From positions 1-38,506 of the forward strand of contig CAZDSS010000014.1 in NCBI GenBank assembly GCA_964508185.1: DNA of 38,506 nucleotides, read 5' to 3'. Below are positions 32,353 through 38,506 of the stretch, piece by piece. A model generated the notes under the pieces. It saw nothing but the letters and a program-made list of their open reading frames with translations, was not told the DNA's origin and made no database searches. This DNA is from CAZDSS01 sp964508185 (GTDB lineage: Bacteria > Pseudomonadota > Alphaproteobacteria > Sphingomonadales > Govanellaceae). A program made the translations under genes and the position numbers. The first letter of the stretch is position 1. The number at the start of each line of letters is the position of its first letter.

Positions 32353-33984
32353 TCAGCAGGCCGCCGCCGCAGCCTTTTCCTGAGCGCGCAGGATGAAGCG
32401 CTGGATCTTGCCGCTCGGGGTCTTGGGGAGCGATTCCACGAAGGCAATCTCCCGCGGATAGGAATGGGCGGAAAGGCGCTTCTTCACATGCTCCTGCAGC
32501 TCGCGCACGAGATCGTCGTCGCCCTTGACCCCCGGCTTCAGGATGATGAAGGCCTTGACGATCTCGGTCCGCTGCGGGTCGGGCTTTCCGACCACAGCGG
32601 CTTCGACCACCGCGTCATGCTCGATCAATGCGCTTTCGACCTCAAAGGGGCCGATGCGATAGCCCGACGAGGTGATGACGTCGTCGGCGCGGCCGACGAA
32701 GCTGATGCTGCCGTCGTCATTGAGCTCCACGATGTCGCCGCTCCGGTAGTACCTGGTCGGGCGCTGGCCGCCGTTCTCGTAGCCGCGGAACCAGTAGAGG
32801 GGCGACTTCTCGATATCGACCGCAAGCTCGCCCGGCTGATGGGGCGGCAGCTCGTTGCCCTGCTCGTCGATCACCACGATGCGGTGGCCGGGCACGGCGA
32901 AGCCGGCGCTGCCGGGGGTCACCTTGTGCTTGAGGGCGTGATGGTTGCACACCACCATGCCGAGCTCCGTCTGCCCGTAATGGTCGTAGATGGGCGCCTT
33001 GAGATGGCGGGCGAACCAGTGGACGACCTCGGGGTTCAAGGCTTCGCCCGCGCTGCTCACGGCGCGAAGCTGACCCGCGATGGGGGCCACCGCCTCCGGC
33101 CCCGCCGCCACGATCAGGCGGAAGGCGGTGGGGGAGCCCGCAAGATTGGTGATGCCATACTTCTTTATGAAGGCGACGCTGCTTTCGGCGCTGAACCCGC
33201 CCTTGTAGAGGTAGACGGTCTGGCCCATGGCGAGGGGCCCGGTGATGCCGTAATAGAGGCCATAGGCCCAGCCCGGATCGGCGATGTTCCAGAAGCGGTC
33301 CTCGGGCCGGAGATCGATGGCGTCGCGCATGTAGCCGACGAAGGCGGCGATCGCCTTGAGCGGCACGAGGAGCGGCTTCGCCGCCCCGGTGGTGCCGGAG
33401 GTGAACATCATCAGGAACGGATCCTCGAGGCTCCGCGTCACCGGCGCGAATTCCGCCGGCTGCTCCGCGAGGGCCGTGTTCATCACGATGTCGGTATCGA
33501 TCCGGCGCGCCGCTTCGTCGGTCACGATGATGCGCACGTCCGCCGCAACGTCTGACAGCTTGTCGCGATTGCCCGCGTCCGTCACCACCACCCTGGCGCC
33601 GGAGGTCGCGACGCGATGCTCGATGGCCTTGGGCCCGAAGGCGGTGAACAGCGGCTGGTAGATGCCGCCAAGGCGCCAGACCGCGAGGATGGTGACGAGG
33701 AGTTCCGGCGTCCGCGGCAGAAGCCCGGCGACGCGATCCCCGGCCGCGACCCCGAGGGATGCAAGCAGGTTCGCGAGCCGGCTCGACGCCTCCTTCAGAT
33801 CCTCGAAGCTCAGCCGGGTCTCGTTCCCGGCTTCGTCCGCGCAAACAAGGCCTGTCCGCCCCGCGCCGCACCAGCGGTCGCAGCATTCGACGGCGGCGTT
33901 GAGCCCGTTCTCGCCCCCAGCCGACAGGACGGCGCGGGCGGTTCCGAGATCGAAGGTGGAATAGGCGTCAGCATAATCTCTCAT
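32353..33984 (-). CDS. Acyl-CoA synthetase (ANL superfamily, medium-chain/acetyl-CoA-synthetase-like)
   Basis: 543 residues. AMP-binding P-loop region MFTSGTTGAAKP (193-204), IADPGWAYGLYYGITGPLAMG typical of acetyl/medium-chain acyl-CoA synthetases, YDHYGQTELGM near 340, the SGDI and GRADDVITSSGYRIGP hinge motifs, and the catalytic lysine in PKTPSGKIQRF near 528. It would activate a carboxylic acid to its CoA thioester through an adenylate. The P-loop deviates slightly from TSGTTGxPKG (AAKP), but the Lys is retained. It faces the TonB receptor/SDR arm and probably processes its product. A large inverted repeat lies 49-74 bases upstream of its start. Confidence 0.9.
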   Translation of the reverse strand: MRDYADAYSTFDLGTARAVLSAGGENGLNAAVECCDRWCGAGRTGLVCADEAGNETRLSFEDLKEASSRLANLLASLGVAAGDRVAGLLPRTPELLVTILAVWRLGGIYQPLFTAFGPKAIEHRVATSGARVVVTDAGNRDKLSDVAADVRIIVTDEAARRIDTDIVMNTALAEQPAEFAPVTRSLEDPFLMMFTSGTTGAAKPLLVPLKAIAAFVGYMRDAIDLRPEDRFWNIADPGWAYGLYYGITGPLAMGQTVYLYKGGFSAESSVAFIKKYGITNLAGSPTAFRLIVAAGPEAVAPIAGQLRAVSSAGEALNPEVVHWFARHLKAPIYDHYGQTELGMVVCNHHALKHKVTPGSAGFAVPGHRIVVIDEQGNELPPHQPGELAVDIEKSPLYWFRGYENGGQRPTRYYRSGDIVELNDDGSISFVGRADDVITSSGYRIGPFEVESALIEHDAVVEAAVVGKPDPQRTEIVKAFIILKPGVKGDDDLVRELQEHVKKRLSAHSYPREIAFVESLPKTPSGKIQRFILRAQEKAAAAAC

Positions 33985-34032
33985 GTCATGCCCCCCGAAA
34001 GGCGATTTATGGAGTGTGAGCAGGCACGGACG

Positions 34033-34058
34033 TCCGGATCCGTGAACACGGATTCGGA
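34033..34058. promoter_or_regulatory. Long inverted repeat upstream of the acyl-CoA synthetase gene
   Basis: Arms 34033-34043 (TCCGGATCCGT) and 34048-34058 (ACGGATTCGGA) match at 10 of 11 positions across a 4-base centre GAAC. It lies 49-74 bases before the start on the coding strand side, in the promoter region. No T-run follows on either strand, so an operator is more likely than a terminator. The remainder of the 33985-34209 gap shows no gene. Confidence 0.5.
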
Positions 34059-34209
34059 GTCCCGCATGATCAGGTTTATGTACGCCGGTCCCTATTCGCT
34101 AGCGTGAGTTCACCTAATAGGCAACGAACTTTTTCCGCAGGCGATGGGACCTCATCGTCAGGGACAACTCCGCAAGGGCCGCCGGCGTTCCTCCCGATGG
34201 AGGTGAACC

Positions 34210-34983
34210 ATGGCAGAGCATGAGACCCGGGACGTGTGGGTGCCGGATGGGCGCATGGGAAGGCTTCCGTCCGCGGCGGGGCTTTGCCTCGGCATCGCGG
34301 CGGGGGGATTTTTCGACGGGATCCTGCTGCACCAGCTGCTGCAATGGCATCATCTCCTGAGCAATCTCGAAGGCGCGCCCTTCGACGATCTCCGCTTCCA
34401 GATCTTCGCCGACGGGCTGTTCCATGTTGCGACCTACCTGCTGGCGGGGGTTGGTCTCTGGCTCCTGTGGCGAAGGCCGCGCGCACCCCGGTTCTGGGGC
34501 GATCTCCTTATTGGCTTCGGGCTGTGGCACATCCTGGATGCGGTGCTCGTCCACTGGATCCTTGGCCTTCACAACATCAGGGTCGATGCGGCGGATCCCC
34601 TTGTCTGGGATCTCGCCTTCTTCGCGATCGGGATCGTCGCGGTGGTTCTCGGCCTGAAGCTTCCGGCCCGCCGGCCGCCCGGGCAGGCCCCGGCCCTGGG
34701 GCTGACCCTTCTGCTCTGCGGCGCGGGGATCTGGGCCATGCAGCCGCCGCCCGGCGCCTCGGGCATGGTGGCGCTGTTCCGGCCCGATGCCCCGCCCGCC
34801 GCCATCTTCGCGGCCATTCAGGAGATGGATGGGCGCGTGCTGTGGACGAGCAGAGAAGGGGATCTCTGGGTGCTTGCGGTCGAACCGGACCGGGGGAGCG
34901 CTGCCCTTTACCGGGCCGGGGCGGTCTTCGTGAGCCGGAATGCGGCGCCCTTCGGCTGCATCACCGCATCCCGCGCGTCGTGA
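34210..34983 (+). CDS. DUF2243 membrane protein with a C-terminal extra domain
   Basis: 257 residues. The first part (about 18-155) is DUF2243: four helices with GGFFDGILLHQLLQWHH (32-48), FADGLFHVATY, and FGLWHILDAVLVHWILGLHNIR, giving a pattern of membrane histidines that may bind metal or haem. After a fifth helix (about 163-180) there is a soluble domain of about 75 residues ending RAGAVFVSRNAAPFGCI, which DUF2243 proteins usually lack. It resembles short single-helix proteins I recall from alphaproteobacterial genomes. GGAGGTGA precedes the start. It is convergent with trmFO, with three bases between stops. Function unknown. Confidence 0.8.
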   Translation: MAEHETRDVWVPDGRMGRLPSAAGLCLGIAAGGFFDGILLHQLLQWHHLLSNLEGAPFDDLRFQIFADGLFHVATYLLAGVGLWLLWRRPRAPRFWGDLLIGFGLWHILDAVLVHWILGLHNIRVDAADPLVWDLAFFAIGIVAVVLGLKLPARRPPGQAPALGLTLLLCGAGIWAMQPPPGASGMVALFRPDAPPAAIFAAIQEMDGRVLWTSREGDLWVLAVEPDRGSAALYRAGAVFVSRNAAPFGCITASRAS

Positions 34984-34986
34984 CGG

Positions 34987-36345
34987 TCAGGCCGCGGCGG
35001 CGCGCCACATGCCGAGCCAGCGGTCGAAATCCGCGAGCGCCCGGCTGGACAGGGCCTTCTTGCGGTCGGCCTTCTTCACCTTCTCGTCGAGCGGCGGGAA
35101 TAGGCCGAAATTCACGTTCATGGGCTGGAAGCTCGCCGCATCCGCCCCGCCCGTGATGTGGTTGAGGAGCGCGCCGAAGGCGGTGGTCGCGGGCGGCGAT
35201 TCCATCGTCAGCCCCTTGCGCTCGGCGGCGGCCAAGCGCCCGGCGAGCATGCCGATGGCGGCGCTTTCCACATAGCCTTCGACCCCCGTCACCTGACCGG
35301 CGAAGCGGAGGCGCGGCATCACTTTGAGCCGCAGCTGCCGGTCGAGGAGCCTGGGGCTGTTGATGAAGGTATTGCGATGGATGCCGCCGAGGCGCGCGAA
35401 TTCCGCCTTCTCGAGGCCGGGGATCATGCGGAAGATCTCCACCTGCGCGCCGTATTTGAGCTTCGTCTGGAAGCCCACCATGTTGTAGAGGGTGCCGAGG
35501 GCATTGTCCTGCCGGAGCTGCACCACAGCATAGGGCCAGCGCCCGGTCCGCGGATCATCCAGCCCCACGGGCTTCATGGGGCCGAAGCGCAGGGTGTCGC
35601 GGCCGCGCTCCGCCATCACCTCGATGGGCAGGCAGCCGTCGAAATAGGGCGTGTTCTTCTCCCATTCCTTGAACTCGGTCTTCTCGCCCGCGAGAAGCGC
35701 GTCGATGAAGGCCTCGTACTGCTCCCTGTTCAGGGGGCAGTTGATGTAATCCTTGCCTTCGCTTCCCTCCACTTCGCCGCCCTTGCCGTAGCGGGACTGG
35801 AACCAGGCGACGCTGAAATCGATGCTGTCCTTGTAGACGATGGGCGCGATGGCGTCGAAGAAGGCGAGGGAATCTTCGCCCGTGAGCTTGCGGATCGCCT
35901 CCGACAGCGCGGGCGAGGTGAGGGGGCCGGTGGCGATGACGACGCTGTCCCAGTCCTCGGGCGGAATGCCCGCGACCTCGCCGCGCTCCACCGTGATCAG
36001 GGAATGCCCTTCGATCGCTTCCGTGACGGCGGCGGCGAAGCCTTCGCGATCGACGGCGAGGGCCGAGCCCGCGGGCACGCGATGACGGGCCGCCGCCTGC
36101 ATCACCAGCGACCCCGCCCGGCGCATTTCCTCGTGCAGCAGGCCGACGGCGTTATGCTCATGATCGTCCGAGCGGAAGGAATTGGAGCAGACGAGTTCCG
36201 CGAACAGTCCCGTGTGATGGGCGTCCGTGCCGCGCACGGGCCGCATTTCGTGGAGCACCACGGGAACGCCCGCCTGGGCCGCGGCCCAGGCCGCTTCCGA
36301 TCCGGCAAGCCCGCCGCCGATCACGTGAATGGGTTTGATCGTCAT
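34987..36345 (-). CDS. trmFO: tRNA m5U54 methyltransferase TrmFO (folate/FAD-dependent)
   Basis: 452 residues, typical length. The N-terminal FAD-binding motif is HVIGGGLAGSEAAWAAA, followed by the family signatures HTGLFAELVCSNSFRSD and DGCLPIEVMAERGRDTLRFGPMKPVGL, and the C-terminal AGQVTGVEGYVESAAIGMLAGRLA. TrmFO methylates U54 in the T-loop of tRNA using methylenetetrahydrofolate and FADH2. It is a single minus-strand gene in an otherwise accessory stretch; in some relatives it neighbours the NDUFAF6-like gene, from which it is separated here by about 11 kb. Confidence 0.97.
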   Translation of the reverse strand: MTIKPIHVIGGGLAGSEAAWAAAQAGVPVVLHEMRPVRGTDAHHTGLFAELVCSNSFRSDDHEHNAVGLLHEEMRRAGSLVMQAAARHRVPAGSALAVDREGFAAAVTEAIEGHSLITVERGEVAGIPPEDWDSVVIATGPLTSPALSEAIRKLTGEDSLAFFDAIAPIVYKDSIDFSVAWFQSRYGKGGEVEGSEGKDYINCPLNREQYEAFIDALLAGEKTEFKEWEKNTPYFDGCLPIEVMAERGRDTLRFGPMKPVGLDDPRTGRWPYAVVQLRQDNALGTLYNMVGFQTKLKYGAQVEIFRMIPGLEKAEFARLGGIHRNTFINSPRLLDRQLRLKVMPRLRFAGQVTGVEGYVESAAIGMLAGRLAAAERKGLTMESPPATTAFGALLNHITGGADAASFQPMNVNFGLFPPLDEKVKKADRKKALSSRALADFDRWLGMWRAAAA

Positions 36346-36460
36346 CTCTCAAGCAACTCCTCGCAACGCACCCCGTTTTAACCCGTGCCGGCCGCCCTGC
36401 CTAGGGGGCGCGGGGGGCGGAACGCCCCGGAATCTCCGCGCCACCCGGCGCGCCATGGGA

Positions 36461-36466
36461 TATAGT
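36461..36466 (+). promoter_or_regulatory. Possible -10 element before the unknown gene
   Basis: TATAGT at 36461-36466, 28 bases before the start of the 159-residue gene, identical to the hexamers before yajC and nlpD. No clear -35 is present. Confidence 0.3.
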
Positions 36467-36493
36467 AACGGATCGCGGCCAAGGGAGGCCCTC

Positions 36494-36973
36494 ATGCCCG
36501 ATGCAAGACTGGACTTCACTCATGACGGCGAACGTTACGGCATCGCCATTGGCCACGAGGCGGGGGATGCGGGCGACGCCGTCCTGCGCCTCCATGTGGA
36601 CGCCTATCGCGGCGAGGAGCTTGCAGCCCGGGGCGAGCTCATCCTCGATCATGACGGGGGCTTCGCCCTCAGGCTCAACGGCGAGCAGTTCTTCACCACC
36701 CACCTCATCGACTTTCCCGAAGGCGACCATATCCTCATCCAGATACTGGAAGCCGTCCCGCCCCTCGACCCGGTGATCGGCTGCATCATCAAGGCGGGCT
36801 TCCTCGCCATGCTGCAGCAGCTGCTCGCCTGCCGCCGCATGGTGGATGGAAGCCTTCCCTGGCTCGATCGGCTGCGCCGCATCGCCCGCTGCGTTGCGGA
36901 TCATTTCCCGGGCCTTGCCATGAACGCCGCCTTCCGCGCCGCGCGCTGCATCTTCGTCGGCGGGCTGTTCTAG
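36494..36973 (+). CDS. Unknown protein, 159 residues
   Basis: I recognise no family. The start at 36494 is preceded by AAGGGAGG at the usual distance, better than earlier in-frame ATGs. The first 75 residues look like a beta-rich domain (GERYGIAIGHEAGDAGDAVLRLHVDAY; GGFALRLNGEQFFTTHLIDFPEG), followed by a hydrophobic helical stretch (about 85-110, VIGCIIKAGFLAMLQQLLACRR) and another helix with Ala/Arg. The C-terminus ends FVGGLF. It is read as a cytoplasmic or membrane-associated protein. Codon use looks like its neighbours. It lies divergent from trmFO, as a single gene. Confidence 0.7.
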   Translation: MPDARLDFTHDGERYGIAIGHEAGDAGDAVLRLHVDAYRGEELAARGELILDHDGGFALRLNGEQFFTTHLIDFPEGDHILIQILEAVPPLDPVIGCIIKAGFLAMLQQLLACRRMVDGSLPWLDRLRRIARCVADHFPGLAMNAAFRAARCIFVGGLF

Positions 36974-37061
36974 GCCGCGGGGCGCGAGGGCGGGCTTTTC
37001 CTGCGGAATCCAAGCCGGTTTGCGGCTATACTGGATTCGCCTTCAAAGACGGGATCACGAC

Positions 37062-37508
37062 ATGGCGTTCCTTGGCCGCCCGGGCCTGTTTGTCCTCACC
37101 CTGCTGTTCGCCGCCTGGACCGGCATGGCCGCGGCCGAGACCATACGGGTGCACAAGACGCCCTGGTGCGGCTGCTGCACCAAATGGGTGGAGCATCTGA
37201 AGGCCGAAGGCTTCGCTGTCGAGGTCCATGAGCATGAGGATCTCGGTCCCGTCGCCGCGCGACTTGGCGTTCCCGACGCGCTGCGGTCCTGCCATACGGC
37301 GGAGGTTGCGGGCTATGCCATTGAAGGCCATGTGCCCGCCGCCGACATCCGCCGCCTGCTGGCGGAGAAGCCCGAGGGTGCGGCGGGACTTTCGGTCCCC
37401 GGCATGCCCGTGGGCTCGCCGGGGATGGAGCAGGGGGACGCGAAGGAGCCCTTCTTTTCCGTCCTCTTCACCCGCGAGGGCGACATGCGCATCTACGCCC
37501 GGCACTGA
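37062..37508 (+). CDS. DUF411 periplasmic metal-binding protein
   Basis: 148 residues from the ATG at 37062. A signal peptide (1 to about 25, ending GMAAA) leads to a mature domain with CGCC in HKTPWCGCCTKW, SCHTAEV, and a Met-rich segment PGMPVGSPGM, all DUF411 features. DUF411 proteins are associated with copper handling in the periplasm. No copper-resistance genes flank it. A TATACT hexamer (37027-37032) might be its -10. It converges on the NTF2-like gene with 22 bases between stops. Confidence 0.88.
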   Translation: MAFLGRPGLFVLTLLFAAWTGMAAAETIRVHKTPWCGCCTKWVEHLKAEGFAVEVHEHEDLGPVAARLGVPDALRSCHTAEVAGYAIEGHVPAADIRRLLAEKPEGAAGLSVPGMPVGSPGMEQGDAKEPFFSVLFTREGDMRIYARH

Positions 37509-37530
37509 GACCGGGCAGGGGCGTGATCCC

Positions 37531-37911
37531 TCAGCCGATCCCCACGACCCGCAACAGCTTCATGCGGCCCTCTTCCACCACGGCGTAAGCCATGCATTCG
37601 CGGCGCGTCTCCCCGTCGCCTTCCGCCACATGCTCGAACACATGGACGAAGGCGCGGCCGGGTGCGGTGAACTCTTCCGCCACCGGCAGCTCCATCTGGG
37701 CGGTGGGCGCGATCTCCTGCACCCGCCGGTAATGGGCGGCCAGCGCCACATGCCCCGTGGCGCGCAGGTTGCCGTTCACGATGAGCTGCGCGTCCTCGGT
37801 ATAGAAGCGGGCGAAGGCCTCGGGCGTGAAGCCGTCGGGATTGCGGATGGCTTCATTCCACCAGTGGAACATGGAGACGATGACGTTGTCGGACATGGGC
37901 AACATACTCAT
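37531..37911 (-). CDS. NTF2-like (SnoaL/DUF4440-type) protein
   Basis: 126 residues, one NTF2-like domain: FHWWNEAIRNPDGFTPEAFARFYTEDAQLIVNGNLRATG at the N-terminus, then the conical beta sheet (QMELPVAEEF, AFVHVFEHVAE, ECMAYAVVEEGRMKLLRVVG). The fold serves many enzymes (isomerases, lyases) and binding proteins; no diagnostic catalytic residues can be assigned. The start could be 37911 or the ATG at 37896; if the palindrome at 37917 is an operator the shorter form is possible. Its expression is probably controlled through that palindrome. Confidence 0.82.
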   Translation of the reverse strand: MSMLPMSDNVIVSMFHWWNEAIRNPDGFTPEAFARFYTEDAQLIVNGNLRATGHVALAAHYRRVQEIAPTAQMELPVAEEFTAPGRAFVHVFEHVAEGDGETRRECMAYAVVEEGRMKLLRVVGIG

Positions 37912-37930
37912 TGGATATTGGATCCAATGA
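37908..37930. promoter_or_regulatory. VanR-type palindrome and repeats at the NTF2-like gene start
   Basis: ATTGGATCCAAT (37917-37928) is a perfect 12-bp palindrome, identical to the core operator I recall for Caulobacter VanR, a GntR/FadR-family repressor of vanillate genes. A further ATTGGAT copy at 37910-37916 makes a direct repeat, and TCATTGGAT/ATCCAATGA (37908-37916 and 37922-37930) form a 9-bp inverted repeat. The site overlaps the start at 37911. Binding by a GntR-family regulator is inference; none is encoded in the window. Confidence 0.55.
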
Positions 37931-38026
37931 CGGTTAGCACAGCGCCGGGCGGAAGGGAAGCGGGTGCGTTATATCCGCCGGTGCGCCGCAAAGCGTGGTG
38001 AGGGTTGTCGGATTCCGGTTCAGTCT

Positions 38027-38506
38027 TCAGCCTTCAGCCGCCGCCTCGGGACGGAACTTGAGATAGGGCGCAAGGTACTGCCCCGTATAGCTCCGCTTCT
38101 CGCCGGCGACGTCCTCGGGCGTGCCGGTGACCAGGATCTCGCCGCCGCCGCTGCCGCCCTCGGGGCCGAGGTCGATGACCCAGTCGGCGGTCTTGATGAC
38201 CTCGAGATTGTGCTCGATCACCACCACCGTGTTGCCCTGGTCCACGAGCGCGTGAAGCACTTCAAGGAGCTTGCGCACGTCCTCGAAATGGAGGCCCGTC
38301 GTCGGCTCGTCGAGGATATAGAGGGTGCGGCCGGTGGAGCGGCGGCTCAGTTCCTTGGCGAGCTTCACCCGCTGCGCCTCGCCGCCCGAAAGCGTGGTCG
38401 CCGCCTGCCCGATCTTGATATAGCTCAGGCCCACCTGTTCCAGCATGCGGAGCTTGTCGCGGATCGCCGGCACGGCCTTGAAGAATTCCACCCCTTCCTC
38501 GACGGT
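38027..38506 (-). CDS. uvrA: UvrA, C-terminal part (continues beyond the window)
   Basis: The reading frame stays open to the right edge, beginning in the middle of the protein (TVEEGVEFFKAVPAIRDKL), so the N-terminal part lies outside. About 160 residues are visible: the second ABC signature LSGGEAQRVKLAKELSRR, Walker B TLYILDEPTTGLHFEDV, the switch VVVIEHNLEVIKTADWVIDLGPEGG, and the tail. UvrA is the damage-sensing ATPase of nucleotide-excision repair. It is transcribed in the same direction as the NTF2-like gene, 115 bases before that gene's start. Confidence 0.97.
   Translation of the reverse strand, partial: TVEEGVEFFKAVPAIRDKLRMLEQVGLSYIKIGQAATTLSGGEAQRVKLAKELSRRSTGRTLYILDEPTTGLHFEDVRKLLEVLHALVDQGNTVVVIEHNLEVIKTADWVIDLGPEGGSGGGEILVTGTPEDVAGEKRSYTGQYLAPYLKFRPEAAAEG

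Noticed and set aside
1..38506. tRNA genes, CRISPR arrays, insertion sequences, prophage or integration sites
   Set aside because: Reading the intergenic gaps on both strands gave no cloverleaf, no spaced direct-repeat array, no transposase or integrase frame and no terminal inverted repeats with target duplications.

Overview
The window is GC-rich, densely coded bacterial chromosome. Gene content and order point to an alphaproteobacterium: dgt-argS-SPOR divergent from erpA, tatABC-serS-surE-pcm-nlpD in one run, yajC-secD-secF followed by an Mth938/NDUFAF3-type gene, a squalene/phytoene-synthase-like NDUFAF6 relative, and trmFO. TonB-dependent uptake and a PEP-CTERM exported protein indicate a Gram-negative cell with an outer membrane and a surface-sorting (exosortase) system encoded elsewhere. 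I cannot name the order or genus from sequence alone. I see no tRNA, rRNA, CRISPR array, IS element or phage gene.

Layout. (1) 34-3774, minus strand: dgt-argS-SPOR operon, ending in a hairpin terminator that contains the last stop codon. (2) 3775-5284: a PEP-CTERM protein built on five tandem 18-residue beta-helix-type repeats, preceded by a textbook sigma-54 (-24/-12) promoter and an upstream inverted repeat. (3) 5309-7323: erpA, a UbiG-like methyltransferase and xthA. (4) 7366-10257: an iron(III)-type ABC permease and ATPase behind a Fur-like box, without a binding-protein gene. (5) 10376-15700: tatA-tatB-tatC-serS-surE-pcm-nlpD, mostly with overlapping or nearly abutting ends. (6) 15704-17279, minus strand: a LysE-type exporter and a DUF815 AAA ATPase. 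(7) 17391-21013: yajC-secD-secF-Mth938 domain gene. (8) 21271-24027: a sterol-desaturase-family protein, a four-helix PuuD-like membrane protein with a previously uncalled 52-residue membrane peptide gene upstream, and the NDUFAF6-like gene. (9) 24052-33984: an accessory catabolic cluster. A minus-strand arm (cupin dioxygenase, LuxR regulator, ThDP enzyme) diverges from a plus-strand arm (TonB receptor, two SDR dehydrogenases, VOC protein), and an acyl-CoA synthetase faces them. (10) 34210-38506: a DUF2243 fusion protein, trmFO, an unknown 159-residue protein, a DUF411 metal-binding protein, an NTF2-like protein under a VanR-type palindrome, and the C-terminal end of uvrA.

How the parts fit. 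Most of the window is housekeeping: translation (argS, serS), Fe-S delivery, DNA repair, and export (Tat, SecDF-YajC) linked to envelope maintenance (SPOR, NlpD). The accessory cluster reads as an uptake-and-oxidation route for a small ketone- or alcohol-bearing substrate. Its TonB receptor would import, SDRs oxidise, cupin and ThDP enzymes break or form C-C bonds, and the acyl-CoA synthetase activate the acid product. The substrate is unknown. The sigma-54/PEP-CTERM locus and this cluster are the two places most likely to hold undescribed biology.
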